Below are positions 8,917 to 19,570 of a DNA stretch of 64,000 nt, one piece after another. The notes beneath the pieces are model-generated. The model ran no database searches and had not been told where the DNA came from. It saw nothing but the letters and a program-made list of their open reading frames with translations. Both the position numbers and the translations under genes were made by a program. Origin of the DNA: Asaia bogorensis (GTDB lineage: Bacteria; Pseudomonadota; Alphaproteobacteria; Reyranellales; Reyranellaceae); the NCBI GenBank assembly GCA_945889625.1, contig CAMDCE010000001.1, forward strand, positions 231,920 to 295,919. The letters are read 5' to 3'. The number at the start of each line of letters is the position of its first letter. Position 1 is the stretch's first letter.

Positions 8917-9687
8917 TCACATGGCCGAGATACCGCCGTCGATGATCACTTCCGAGCCGGTCATGAAGCTCGATTCGTCGGACGCCAGGTAGACCACCGC
9001 CCAGCCCACTTCCTCCGGCCGGCCGAGGCGGCCGATCGGGACCTGGCGGCCGAGCTTCTGCTGCATGACCTCCTGGCCGAATCGGTCGCGGTATTTGTCG
9101 AGGATCGGCGTGTCGATGAAGGTGGGATGCACCGAATTGCAGCGGATATTGTAGCCCGACTTGGCGCAGTGCAGCGCCACCGATTTGCTCAAGAGCCGCA
9201 CGCCTGCCTTGGCCGAGTTGTAGGCCGCCATGTTGGCGCCGGCGATGATGCCGGAGATCGACGAGATGTTGATCACCGAGCCGCCGAGCTTGGCCGTGTG
9301 CTTCTTGATCTCGCCGACGCCGTGCTTGCAGCCCAGGAACACGCCGTCGAGGTCGATGGCGTGAACACGGCGCCATTCCTCTAGGGTGATGTCCTCGACC
9401 GTCTTGCTGAGGCCGATTCCGGCGGAATTCAGCAGCACATGCAGGGCGCCGAACTTCGTCACGGTTTCGGCGATGGCCGCCTTCCAGTTGTCCTCCGACG
9501 TCACGTCGAGCTTCACGAAATGGCCGGATGAGCCCAGCTTTTCCGAGACGGCCTTGCCGCGGTCGGCGGCGATGTCGGCGACCACGACCCTGGCGCCTTC
9601 CTGCACCATGAGGGCTGCGGCATTGGCGCCCAGCCCCGAGGCGCCGCCGGTGATCAGCGCGACCTTGCCCGCCAGGCGATCCGTCAT
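8917..9687 (-). CDS. SDR family oxidoreductase
   Basis: MTDRLAGKVALITGGASGLGANAAALMVQEGARVVVADI...NSAGIGLSKTVEDITLEEW...YNSAKAGV...IIDGGISAM: TGxxxGxG and YxxxK motifs. Confidence 0.95.
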   Translation of the reverse strand: MTDRLAGKVALITGGASGLGANAAALMVQEGARVVVADIAADRGKAVSEKLGSSGHFVKLDVTSEDNWKAAIAETVTKFGALHVLLNSAGIGLSKTVEDITLEEWRRVHAIDLDGVFLGCKHGVGEIKKHTAKLGGSVINISSISGIIAGANMAAYNSAKAGVRLLSKSVALHCAKSGYNIRCNSVHPTFIDTPILDKYRDRFGQEVMQQKLGRQVPIGRLGRPEEVGWAVVYLASDESSFMTGSEVIIDGGISAM

Positions 9688-10622
9688 TTCTTCTTTCCTC
9701 CCGCCACCGCCCCGCGCGTTGCCTCGCGATGGGCGATGTATGTCGTCGACGCCACGATGATCGCCGCACCCACGAACGTCCAGATGTCGGAGGTCTTGCC
9801 CCAGACCGCGACGTCCATCAAGGCGGCCCACACGATGCCGAGGAAGGTGATCGACTGCAGGGCGGAAATATCGAGCAGGCGATAGGCCCAGGTGATCAGG
9901 AAATATCCCATCGTGCCGAACACGCCGGCCGCCAGGAAAAGCCCGAGCTGTGTCAGGGTCGGCGTCTGCCAGAACCAGATGCCGAGCGGCGTGAAGCAGA
10001 CGGCGCCGACCACGCTCTGCCAGAACACCACGACCGCCGGCTTGTCGCGGCCCGACACTACCTTGGCCACCAGATTGGAGCCGGCCATCAGCGGCACCGC
10101 CAACAGCATCATCCAGATGCCGGGGTTCATCGGCACGACGCCCGGACGGACGATCACCAGCATGCCTGCGAAGCCCATCGCCACGCCGGCCCAGCGCCGC
10201 CAGTGCACCGTCTCGCGCAGGAAGAAAACGGCGCCGAGGGTGACGAAAATCGGGCCGGTGAAGCCCAGCGCCGCCATGGTGGCGAGCGGCAGCCACACCA
10301 CCGCCTCGTACCACAGGCCGTAGCCCGCGGTGTGGAAGAGACCGCGGAAGCAATGGAGTTTCATGTCCTGCGTGGCGAGCCCGCGCATGCCGACCTGCGC
10401 CAGCAGGACCGCCCCGATCAGCGTGACGCCGGAAACCCAGCGGCCCCAGGCCACGAACAGCGGCGGCATCTCGCTCGCCAGCTCCTTGACCGAGCCGTTG
10501 AGGCCGGTGAAGAGGAAGCCCGACACCAACGCGAGAAGAAAGCCGCGCGCCACCCGTGAGGGGATCAGGCGGCTCAGCGCATCGGGGGCGTCGATCGCTG
10601 GTGCGGATGTTGACGCAGACAT
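9684..10622 (-). CDS. EamA/DMT family transporter
   Basis: Two EamA repeats, ~10 hydrophobic segments: GFLFTGLNGSVKELASEMPPLFVAWGRWVSGVTLIG...; start/stop overlap with the SDR. Confidence 0.9.
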   Translation of the reverse strand: MSASTSAPAIDAPDALSRLIPSRVARGFLLALVSGFLFTGLNGSVKELASEMPPLFVAWGRWVSGVTLIGAVLLAQVGMRGLATQDMKLHCFRGLFHTAGYGLWYEAVVWLPLATMAALGFTGPIFVTLGAVFFLRETVHWRRWAGVAMGFAGMLVIVRPGVVPMNPGIWMMLLAVPLMAGSNLVAKVVSGRDKPAVVVFWQSVVGAVCFTPLGIWFWQTPTLTQLGLFLAAGVFGTMGYFLITWAYRLLDISALQSITFLGIVWAALMDVAVWGKTSDIWTFVGAAIIVASTTYIAHREATRGAVAGGKKK

Positions 10623-10795
10623 GGCGCCCGGGCTTGCCCGGCCGCGCCTGTCCGGTCAAGCTCCGTACAAGGCCACGAGACAAAGGCCGCCCGGGAGAGA
10701 ACGTAAGCGTTGCGTAGAGTCGCCGGGGAATGTTCTGGTGGCGCGCCCAAGCCGTAGAAACAACAGCGCGCCGCCCGTCACTGGGAGGACACGAC

Positions 10796-12385
10796 ATGAG
10801 CAGCCGAATCGGGTGTATCGCGTTGGCGAGCGTTGTTGCGGGCATAGTGGTGTTGGCGGCCCCCGGATGGGCACAGAAGTCCGGCGGCATCCTCAAGATC
10901 CAGCACATGGATACGCCGCCCAGCGCTTCGATCCATGAGGAGGCGACGGTTTCGACGGCGGTGCCGTTCATGAGCGTCTTCAACAACCTGGTCATGTTCG
11001 ACCAGAACGTCGCCAAGAACAGCTTCGAATCGATCGTGCCCGATCTTGCCACGAGCTGGAAATGGAGCGCCGACGGCAAGACGCTGGCTTTCAAGCTGCG
11101 CCAGGGCGTGAAGTGGCATGACGGCCAGCCGTTCACGGCCAAGGATGTGCAATGCACCTTTGAGATGCTGCTGAGCACCGACAAGCTGAGGCGCAATCCG
11201 CGCGGTGCCTGGTACGGCAACGTCGAGAAAGTGACCGCCGACGGCGACTTCGACGCTTCGTTCCATCTCAAGGCGCCACAACCCTCGCTGCTGGCGCTGC
11301 TGTCGTCCGGCTACACGCCGATCTATCCCTGCCACGTCCCGCCGGCGCAAATGCGCACCAAGCCGATCGGTACCGGCCCATTCAAGTTCGTCGAGTTCAA
11401 GATGAAGGAGAGCATCAAGCTTGCAAAGAACCACGACTACTGGAAGAAGGGCCGGCCCTATCTCGACGGCATCGAATTCAGTATCATCCCCGACATTTCG
11501 ATCCGCATGCTGGCCTTCACCGCCGGCAAATTCGACATGACCTTCCCGACCGACGTCACGGTGCCGCTGCTCAAGAACATCCGCAAGGATGCTCCACAGG
11601 CGCAATGCACCATGCGGGACACCAACGTCAGCACCAACCTCATCGTCAACCGCGCTATGCCGCCGTTCGACAACCCGCAGATTCGACGCGCGCTTGCCCT
11701 GACACTCGACCGGCAGGCCTATATCGACATCCTGAGCGAGGGTGAGGGCAAGATGAGCGGCGCCATGCTGCCGGGGCCGGACGGCGTATGGGGCATGCCG
11801 ATGGAAATGCTAAAGACCATCTCCGGCTACGGCGACGTCGAGAAGAGCCGCGAGCAGGGGCGCGAACTGATGAAGCAGGCGGGCTATGGCCCCGACAATC
11901 GGCTGAAGCTCAAGGTCAGCACGCGCAACATCGCCACCTTCCGCAATCCGGCGACGATTCTGCTCGACCATCTCAAGCAGATCTACATCGATGCCGAGCT
12001 CGAGATCATCGATACCGCCGTCTACTACAACCGGGTGTTCAAGAAGGACTACACGGTGGCGCTCAATCTTACCGGCTCGGCCGTCGACGATCCGGACGTC
12101 ACCTTCTTCGAAGGCTACGCCTGCGGCTCGCTGCGCAACTACAACAACTACTGCGATCCCGAGATGACCAAGCTGTTCGAGGCGCAGTCGCGCGAATTCG
12201 ACCACGAGAAGCGTCTCAAGATGGTATGGGAGATCGACCGCAAGCTGCAGGAGGACATCGCCCGGCCGATCATCGCCCAAGGCAGGGCCGCCGGCTGCTG
12301 GCAACCGCACGTCAAGGGCGTGGTGCTCCACACCAACAGCATCTACAACGGCACGCGCTTCGAGGACGTCTGGCTCGACCGTTAA
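10796..12385 (+). CDS. ABC transporter substrate-binding protein (family 5, peptide/opine-like)
   Basis: MSSRIGCIALASVVAGIVVLAAPGWAQKSGGILKIQHMDTPPS...PDLATSWKWSADGKTLAFKLRQGVKWHDGQPFTAKDVQCTFEML: SBP_bac_5 signature. Confidence 0.95.
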   Translation: MSSRIGCIALASVVAGIVVLAAPGWAQKSGGILKIQHMDTPPSASIHEEATVSTAVPFMSVFNNLVMFDQNVAKNSFESIVPDLATSWKWSADGKTLAFKLRQGVKWHDGQPFTAKDVQCTFEMLLSTDKLRRNPRGAWYGNVEKVTADGDFDASFHLKAPQPSLLALLSSGYTPIYPCHVPPAQMRTKPIGTGPFKFVEFKMKESIKLAKNHDYWKKGRPYLDGIEFSIIPDISIRMLAFTAGKFDMTFPTDVTVPLLKNIRKDAPQAQCTMRDTNVSTNLIVNRAMPPFDNPQIRRALALTLDRQAYIDILSEGEGKMSGAMLPGPDGVWGMPMEMLKTISGYGDVEKSREQGRELMKQAGYGPDNRLKLKVSTRNIATFRNPATILLDHLKQIYIDAELEIIDTAVYYNRVFKKDYTVALNLTGSAVDDPDVTFFEGYACGSLRNYNNYCDPEMTKLFEAQSREFDHEKRLKMVWEIDRKLQEDIARPIIAQGRAAGCWQPHVKGVVLHTNSIYNGTRFEDVWLDR

Positions 12386-12393
12386 TTGACCGG

Positions 12394-12421
12394 GGTCTTT
12401 CCGGTTCTCGCCGGAAAGACC
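12394..12421. terminator. Bidirectional hairpin between convergent genes
   Basis: GGTCTTTCCGG-TTCTCG-CCGGAAAGACC, perfect 11-bp stem between the stops at 12385 (+) and 12422 (-). Confidence 0.75.
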
Positions 12422-13543
12422 TCAGTCGAGCGTGACCTTGTAACGGCTGATGGCGAGCGCCGAGACGATCAGCAGGATGCCGACGATGGCGGCCAGTTCG
12501 GCCGAGACGTCGCCGAAGCTGGCGCCCTTAAGCATCAGGCCGCGCACGATGCGCATGAAATGCGTGGCGGGCAGCACCTCGCCCAGCCACTGCGCCCATA
12601 CCGGCATGCCGCGGAACGGGAACATGAAGCCCGACAGCAGGATCGAGGGCAGCAGGATGAACACCGAGGCCTGCATGGCCTGGAGCTGGTTTTGCGTCAC
12701 GGTCGAGATGGTGAAGCCGATGGCCAGGTTGACGGTGATGAACAGCGCCGTGCCGACGCACAGCAGGAAGGCGCTGCCTTCGATCGAGACGTCGAACAGC
12801 AGGCGCGACACCGCCAGGATCACCGCCACCTGCACAGAGCCCAGCACGATGTAGGGCAGGATCTTGCCGATCATCACCTCGATCGGCTTCACCGGCATGG
12901 CCAGCAGGTTCTCCATGGTGCCGCGCTCGCGCTCGCGGGTGACGGCAAGCGCCGTCATCATCACCATGGTCATGGTCAGGATCACCGCCAGCAGTCCGGG
13001 CACGATGTTGAGCCGCGCCTTGCCCTCGGGGTTGTAACGGCGCTGCAGCACCAGATCGATGGCGGGGGGCTTGCTCCTGAGGCCGGCAAGGGGGCCCACG
13101 AAGTCACGCGCCAGCGCCTGTTCGATGGCGGGCTTCGCGGCGGCCAGCGGATTGGCCGCGGCCATCGGATCGGTGGCGTCGGCGTCGATCAGTATCTGCG
13201 CCCGCTCACCGCGCACCAGCCGGCGGGTGAAGTCCGACGGGATGGTGACCACGAACTGCACCTCGCCGCGCTGCAGTAGGGAGTTGGCCTCGGCCTCCGA
13301 CTGCGGCCGGTGCGTGAAGGCCATGTAGCCGGTGTTGCTGAGGGCCGAGAGCACGGTGCGGGTGATCTGGCTGTCGTCGGCTGAGATCACGGCGGTCGGC
13401 AGATGGCGCGGGTCGGTGTCGATGGCGTAGCCGAACAGCAGGAGCTGCATGATCGGCACGCCGAACATCATGGCGAAGGTCAGCCGGTCGCGCTTGAGCT
13501 GCAGCGTCTCCTTGATGACGATGGCGGCGAGGCGGGCCCACAT
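12422..13543 (-). CDS. ABC-2 type transporter permease
   Basis: MWARLAAIVIKETLQLKRDRLTFAMMFGVPIMQLLLFGYAIDTDPRHLPTAVISADDSQ...; C-terminal ABC-2 TM block. Confidence 0.93.
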   Translation of the reverse strand: MWARLAAIVIKETLQLKRDRLTFAMMFGVPIMQLLLFGYAIDTDPRHLPTAVISADDSQITRTVLSALSNTGYMAFTHRPQSEAEANSLLQRGEVQFVVTIPSDFTRRLVRGERAQILIDADATDPMAAANPLAAAKPAIEQALARDFVGPLAGLRSKPPAIDLVLQRRYNPEGKARLNIVPGLLAVILTMTMVMMTALAVTRERERGTMENLLAMPVKPIEVMIGKILPYIVLGSVQVAVILAVSRLLFDVSIEGSAFLLCVGTALFITVNLAIGFTISTVTQNQLQAMQASVFILLPSILLSGFMFPFRGMPVWAQWLGEVLPATHFMRIVRGLMLKGASFGDVSAELAAIVGILLIVSALAISRYKVTLD

Positions 13544-13545
13544 GA

Positions 13546-14469
13546 TCAGCTATCGAGCGCATTGTCGCGCGCCCGTCCCATGAGATGGATGAAGACATCT
13601 TCCAGCGTCGGCTCGGCCTCGTTCCAGACGATGTTGTCCGTCCGTAACGGAGCGATGGCGGCAAGCAGCGCGTCGCGGTCGGGGCTGGAAACGTGCAGCG
13701 TGGCACCGAAGGCTGCAGCCGCCGTGATGCCCGGCGCATCGCGCAACCTCGGCGCCAGACGGTCGGCGCCCGGGCCGGTGGCGATGAAGGAGCTGAGGCC
13801 CGACTGCCTGATGACCTCTTCCGCCGTGCCGCGCGCCATCAGCTCGCCATAGGCGATGTAGGCGATCTCGTGACAGCGCTCGGCCTCGTCCATGTAGTGG
13901 GTCGAGACCAGCACCGTGATGCCTTGCGCGGCAAAGCCGTGGATCTCGTCCCAGAAGGAGCGCCGCGCCTTGGGATCGACGCCGGCGGTCGGCTCGTCGA
14001 GCAGCAGCAGCTTGGGCTCGTGCAGCACGCAGGCGGCGAGCGCCAGCCGCTGCTTCCAGCCGCCCGAAAGCGAGCCGGCGAGCTGGCCCTGGCGCGTGGC
14101 CAGGCCAAGTCGTTCCAACGACTGGTCGATCCGCTGCTTCAGGCGATCGAGGCCGTAGACGCGCGCCACGAATTCGAGGTTCTCGCGGATGGTGAGATCC
14201 TCGTAGAGGCCGAAGCGCTGTGTCATGTAGCCGGCCTGGCGCTTGATGGCGTCGCGCTCGCGCACCAGATCGTGGCCGAGGCAGGTGCCGCCGCCGCCGT
14301 CGGGCGTCAGCAGGCCGCAGATCATGCGCAGCGTCGTGGTCTTGCCCGAGCCGTTGGGGCCGAGAAAGCCGCAGATGCGGCCCTGCTCGATGCCGAGGCT
14401 GACGCGATCGACCACGGTGCGCGAGCCGTAGCGCTTGACGAGGTCGTGGACGTCGATCGCGAGAGTCAT
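13546..14469 (-). CDS. ABC transporter ATP-binding protein
   Basis: MTLAIDVHDLVKRYGSRTVVDRVSLGIEQGRICGFLGPNGSGKTTTLRMICGLL...LSGGWKQRLALAACVLHEPKLLLLDEPTAGVDP: Walker A/B and signature. Confidence 0.95.
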   Translation of the reverse strand: MTLAIDVHDLVKRYGSRTVVDRVSLGIEQGRICGFLGPNGSGKTTTLRMICGLLTPDGGGGTCLGHDLVRERDAIKRQAGYMTQRFGLYEDLTIRENLEFVARVYGLDRLKQRIDQSLERLGLATRQGQLAGSLSGGWKQRLALAACVLHEPKLLLLDEPTAGVDPKARRSFWDEIHGFAAQGITVLVSTHYMDEAERCHEIAYIAYGELMARGTAEEVIRQSGLSSFIATGPGADRLAPRLRDAPGITAAAAFGATLHVSSPDRDALLAAIAPLRTDNIVWNEAEPTLEDVFIHLMGRARDNALDS

Positions 14470-15482
14470 GGCGACTGCGGCGCGACAGGCGCGAGTGGCG
14501 CCACCGCGACCGGCAAACCGGGCGGCAATTTGGCCTGCGACGGCAGCGGGCGTGCCTCGATCAGGAACACCAGCTTGGCGCGTGCGCTTTGCGAATAGAT
14601 CACCGGCGGCGTGAACTCCGAGCGCGGCGAGACATAGATGATGGTGGCCCTCAGGTCGGCCGGGCAGGTATCGCAGGTGAAGCTCACCTGTTTGCCGATC
14701 TGCGCCTTGGCGACCTCTTCCTCGGGCACGAAGAAGCGCAGCTTGACCCGCGACGGCGGCAGCAGCGACACCACGGGCGTGCCGGCCGGTACCCATTCGC
14801 CGACATTGAAGAACGTGTTCTCGACCATGGCGTCTTCGGGCGCCGCCGGCATCAGGTCGTCGAGCCGCTTGCGTGCCTGGTCGAGGTTGGCCTGGTTCTG
14901 CTCGACCATCGACCTGGCGGCCGCGATCTCGTCGGGACGCGCGGCGAGATTGCCGACCTTCTCCTGGGCGGCCAGCGCGCCGGCGCGCGATCGCAGCTGG
15001 CGCATCTGCGACTCGGCCTGCTCATGGTCTTTGCGGGTGGCAATGCCGCGCGCCACCAGCTCGCTTTGCCGTTTGTATTCGATCTCGGCCAGCGCCAGCG
15101 ACTCCTCGACCTCGCGCCGCTGGCTGCGGATCACGTCCTGCTCTTCCTGCCGCTTGCCGGTCCGCAGGTTCTCATAGCGTGACTTGGATTCGGCCAGCGC
15201 CGCTTCGGCGCGCGCCACCTCGGCCATGGCGAGCACCGGATCGATCAGGAACAGCCGGTCGCCCTTCTTCACCTGGCCGCCGCGGTCGACGGGACGTTCC
15301 AGCAAGCGGCCGGCGACCGGCGGCGCGATCAGGCTGGTCTCGCCCTCGACATAGCCGAGGTAGCGCGCATCGTCGGCGCCGAAGCCCAACTGCGCCTCCC
15401 ACCAGGAACGCGTCAGCAGCAGCGTCGTCACCACGAGCACGACCAGCACGACAGCGACCGCGCGGGGAGAGGGGTGCGTCAT
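14466..15482 (-). CDS. HlyD-family periplasmic adaptor
   Basis: MTHPSPRAVAVVLVVLVVTTLLLTRSWWEAQLGFGADDARYLGYVEGETSLIAPPVAGRLLERPVDRGGQVKKGDRLFLID... with central coiled coil. Confidence 0.92.
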   Translation of the reverse strand: MTHPSPRAVAVVLVVLVVTTLLLTRSWWEAQLGFGADDARYLGYVEGETSLIAPPVAGRLLERPVDRGGQVKKGDRLFLIDPVLAMAEVARAEAALAESKSRYENLRTGKRQEEQDVIRSQRREVEESLALAEIEYKRQSELVARGIATRKDHEQAESQMRQLRSRAGALAAQEKVGNLAARPDEIAAARSMVEQNQANLDQARKRLDDLMPAAPEDAMVENTFFNVGEWVPAGTPVVSLLPPSRVKLRFFVPEEEVAKAQIGKQVSFTCDTCPADLRATIIYVSPRSEFTPPVIYSQSARAKLVFLIEARPLPSQAKLPPGLPVAVAPLAPVAPQSP

Positions 15483-16111
15483 GGCGCCCTCAGCGCATGC
15501 AGCATCAAATCTGCGTGGTGGCGGGCGAGGGCCCGGACGTCGAGTTTCTCGCCGCCGATCGGCTCGAACACGGTCTTCCACACGCCCGCCAGCAGCATGG
15601 CGCCGATCAGCGTCCGCACCGTCATGGCGGGATCGACCTTGCGGAACTCGCCCTGCCGGATGCCGCGCCCGATCAGCCCTTCCATCAGCGGCAGGCCGCG
15701 GCCGATCACTTCCGTCAGATAGAAGCGGCCGATCTCGGGGAAGGCGCGCGACTCGGCGATCACCAGCTTGGCGACCGAGGCCATGGGCGTGTCCTCGATG
15801 CGGCCGGCCATGAATTCAAGGATGCGCGGCAGCAATACCGCGACCGGCCCGCGATGCGCCTTGGCGAGCGCCTCGACCGTGCCGAGGTTGCTGCCCACGG
15901 CCTGGCGGATGACGCCCTGGAACAACGCGATCTTGTCATCGAAGTAGAGATAGATCGCCGCCTTGCTGAGCCCGGCGCGTTCGGCAACGTCGTCCAGCCG
16001 CGTCGCGGCAAAGCCCTTTTCGACGAACAATGCCAGCGCCGCCTCAAGGATCTCCTGCGGCCGTTCGGTCGGCGCGCGGCGCTGCTTGGAAGGCTGTTTC
16101 CGGGTTTTCAT
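15479..16111 (-). CDS. TetR/AcrR-family regulator
   Basis: RPQEILEAALALFVEKGFAATRLDDVAERAGLSKAAIYLYFDDKIALFQGVI: TetR HTH; first gene of TetR-HlyD-ABC-ABC operon with overlapping junctions. Confidence 0.95.
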   Translation of the reverse strand: MKTRKQPSKQRRAPTERPQEILEAALALFVEKGFAATRLDDVAERAGLSKAAIYLYFDDKIALFQGVIRQAVGSNLGTVEALAKAHRGPVAVLLPRILEFMAGRIEDTPMASVAKLVIAESRAFPEIGRFYLTEVIGRGLPLMEGLIGRGIRQGEFRKVDPAMTVRTLIGAMLLAGVWKTVFEPIGGEKLDVRALARHHADLMLHALRAP

Positions 16112-16118
16112 TTAACTA

Positions 16119-16136
16119 ACTTACTGGTCAGTAAGT
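16119..16136. promoter_or_regulatory. Palindromic candidate TetR operator
   Basis: ACTTACTG-gt-CAGTAAGT, perfect 8-bp arms, 8 bp upstream of the TetR start codon. Confidence 0.7.
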
Positions 16137-16217
16137 ATGGCTTCAAGCCGTCCAATGGCGAGTTTTTCGCAGGCCTGGCAGTATCCGGGGTATGGGTGGA
16201 AACGCCCGGCAAACGAC

Positions 16218-16241
16218 AAAGGCCGCCTCGCGGCGGCCTTT
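16218..16241. terminator. Rho-independent terminator
   Basis: AAAGGCCGCC-TCGC-GGCGGCCTTT, perfect 10-bp stem with A/T flanks, downstream of the minus-strand ACAD. Confidence 0.75.
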
Positions 16242-16268
16242 TCGTTCGTTCGTTCCGGGACTTGAGAC

Positions 16269-17492
<1,224 letters not shown>

Positions 17493-17676
17493 CGCCTTCT
17501 CTCCCTGTGTGCTGGGCAGACTCTGGCGGAAAACACCGGCCATGTGAACGGCCATTCATGGCCTGGAATGCCCGTGGTGCCGCAGCCGGGGTTTCGGCTT
17601 GCGGATGGGCCGAGCTTGCTCGGTCGGGGCGCGCTGCCTAAACCGTCATCAAGGAGAAATTTCGGGAGAAACACCG

Positions 17677-19560
17677 TTGGACAGCGTACTGCAGGTGCCC
17701 TTCAAGCCGATCGACTTCCTCAGTCGCGACGTCAAGGTCGAGCGCCGCGGCGACGGCAGCATCGTTCTGCAGTCGAACCACAGGCTCAGGCCCTACGAGA
17801 GGCATGTGCCGGCCTTCCTCGCCAAGTGGGCGGCCGAGGCGCCGGACAGGATCTGGCTGGCACAGCGCCGCGGCGCGGCGCGCGAATGGCTGAAGCTCAC
17901 CTACGCCGAGGCCAAGAAGCAGGTCGATGCGATCACGCAATCGCTGCTCGACCGCGGCTTCGGGCCCGACAGGCCGGTGATGATCCTGTCGTCGAACTCC
18001 ATCGAGTTCGCGCTACTCTCGATGGCGGCCATGCAGGCGCGCGCGCCGCTGGCGCCGGTGTCGCCGGCCTATTCGGTGATGAGCCAGGACCACGCCAAGC
18101 TCCGCTACGTCTTCGACCTCATCAAGCCCGGCCTGATCTTCGTGCAGAACGGCGAGATCTACGCCCGCGCGCTCGCCGCTCTCGATCTTGACGGCGTCAC
18201 TCTGGTCCATGTCGATGCGGCGCATTCACATGCGCCTCAGGCGCCACCGCAGATGCAGTTGCTGCCGTGGAGCGAGCTGGTGGCGACCAGGGCGACCGAC
18301 GCGGTGGCCCGGTCGATCGAGCGCATCGAGCCCAAGACCGTCGGCAAGTTCCTCTTCACGTCGGGCAGCACCGGCATGCCCAAGGCGGTGATCAACACCC
18401 AGGAGATGATGTGCGCCAACCTGGCGATGGGTCAGATGGCACGTACGCGCAAGCCCGGCGATCCGGCGCCGGTGCAGCTCGACTGGCTGCCGTGGAACCA
18501 CACGATGGGCGGCAACGCCACCTTCCAGGGCAACCTCGCCGAGGGCGGCACGACCTGGATCGACGACGGCAAGCCGCTGCCCGGCCTGTTCGAGGAGACG
18601 CTGCGCAACTTGCGGGAAATCTCGCCGACTTACTTCGCCAACGTGCCGGCAGGCTACGCCATGCTGGCGACGGCGCTGGAGAAGGACGAGGGGCTGGCGA
18701 AGCAGTTCTTCAAGAACCTGAATTCGCTCGCCTATGGCGGCGCCACGCTGCCTTCCGACCTCTACGAGCGCATGGAGGCGCTGGCGGTGAAGCACACCGG
18801 CTACCGGCTACCTTTCCTGACGGGCTGGGGCTCGACCGAGACGGCGCCGACCGCGACCACGGTGCACTGGGCGTCGGAAAGAGTCGGCTTGATCGGGCTG
18901 CCGTTCCCCGGCGTGCAGCTGAAGCTGGTTCCGACCGGCGAGGAGGGCCGCTACGAGCTCAGGCTGAAGAGCGTGATCGTCACGCCCGGCTACTACAAGC
19001 GCCCCGACCTCACCGCCCAGATGTTCGACGAGGAAGGCTTCTACAAGATCGGCGATGCCGGCCGCTTCGTCGACCCCGAGGATCCGAGCTGGGGCCTGAT
19101 TTTCGACGGCCGCGTCGTCGAGGATTTCAAGCTGACCAGCGGCACCTTCGTACTGGTCGGCACGTTGCGCACGACGGCGATCGCTGCTGCCTCGCCGGTG
19201 CTGCAGGACGCCGTGATCTGCGGCCAGGACCGCGAGTATGTCGGCCTGCTCGGCTTTCCCAATCTGGCCGCTTGCCGGCAGCTCGCCGGCGACAGCGAAG
19301 TGGCGCTCTCCAGCGCCGAACTCCTGGCCCATCCCGCCGTGGTCGCGGCCGTGCGCGACGGGCTCACGAGGATGAATGCCGACGGCAAGGGATCGTCGAT
19401 GCGGGTGCGCCGTGTGATCCTGATGGAGGAGCCGGCCTCGGTCGACGGTCACGAGATCACCGACAAGGGCTACATCAACCAGCGCGCCACGCTCGAGCGG
19501 CGCAAGGCACTGGTGGAGAGACTCTACAATGGCGGCGAGGATGTCATAGAGATCGCCTAA
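17677..19560 (+). CDS. AMP-dependent ligase, feruloyl-CoA synthase-like (TTG start inferred)
   Basis: [67 protein letters not shown]-loop TSGSTGMPK; no internal stops; TTG preceded by GGGAGAA. Confidence 0.85.
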   Translation: MDSVLQVPFKPIDFLSRDVKVERRGDGSIVLQSNHRLRPYERHVPAFLAKWAAEAPDRIWLAQRRGAAREWLKLTYAEAKKQVDAITQSLLDRGFGPDRPVMILSSNSIEFALLSMAAMQARAPLAPVSPAYSVMSQDHAKLRYVFDLIKPGLIFVQNGEIYARALAALDLDGVTLVHVDAAHSHAPQAPPQMQLLPWSELVATRATDAVARSIERIEPKTVGKFLFTSGSTGMPKAVINTQEMMCANLAMGQMARTRKPGDPAPVQLDWLPWNHTMGGNATFQGNLAEGGTTWIDDGKPLPGLFEETLRNLREISPTYFANVPAGYAMLATALEKDEGLAKQFFKNLNSLAYGGATLPSDLYERMEALAVKHTGYRLPFLTGWGSTETAPTATTVHWASERVGLIGLPFPGVQLKLVPTGEEGRYELRLKSVIVTPGYYKRPDLTAQMFDEEGFYKIGDAGRFVDPEDPSWGLIFDGRVVEDFKLTSGTFVLVGTLRTTAIAAASPVLQDAVICGQDREYVGLLGFPNLAACRQLAGDSEVALSSAELLAHPAVVAAVRDGLTRMNADGKGSSMRVRRVILMEEPASVDGHEITDKGYINQRATLERRKALVERLYNGGEDVIEIA

Positions 19561-19570
19561 CAGGAGCGAG

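Noticed and set aside
8917-11271. 784-aa minus-strand ORF
   Set aside because: Only the last ~257 codons (SDR) are genuine; the rest runs in a wrong frame across the DMT transporter and antisense to the SBP.
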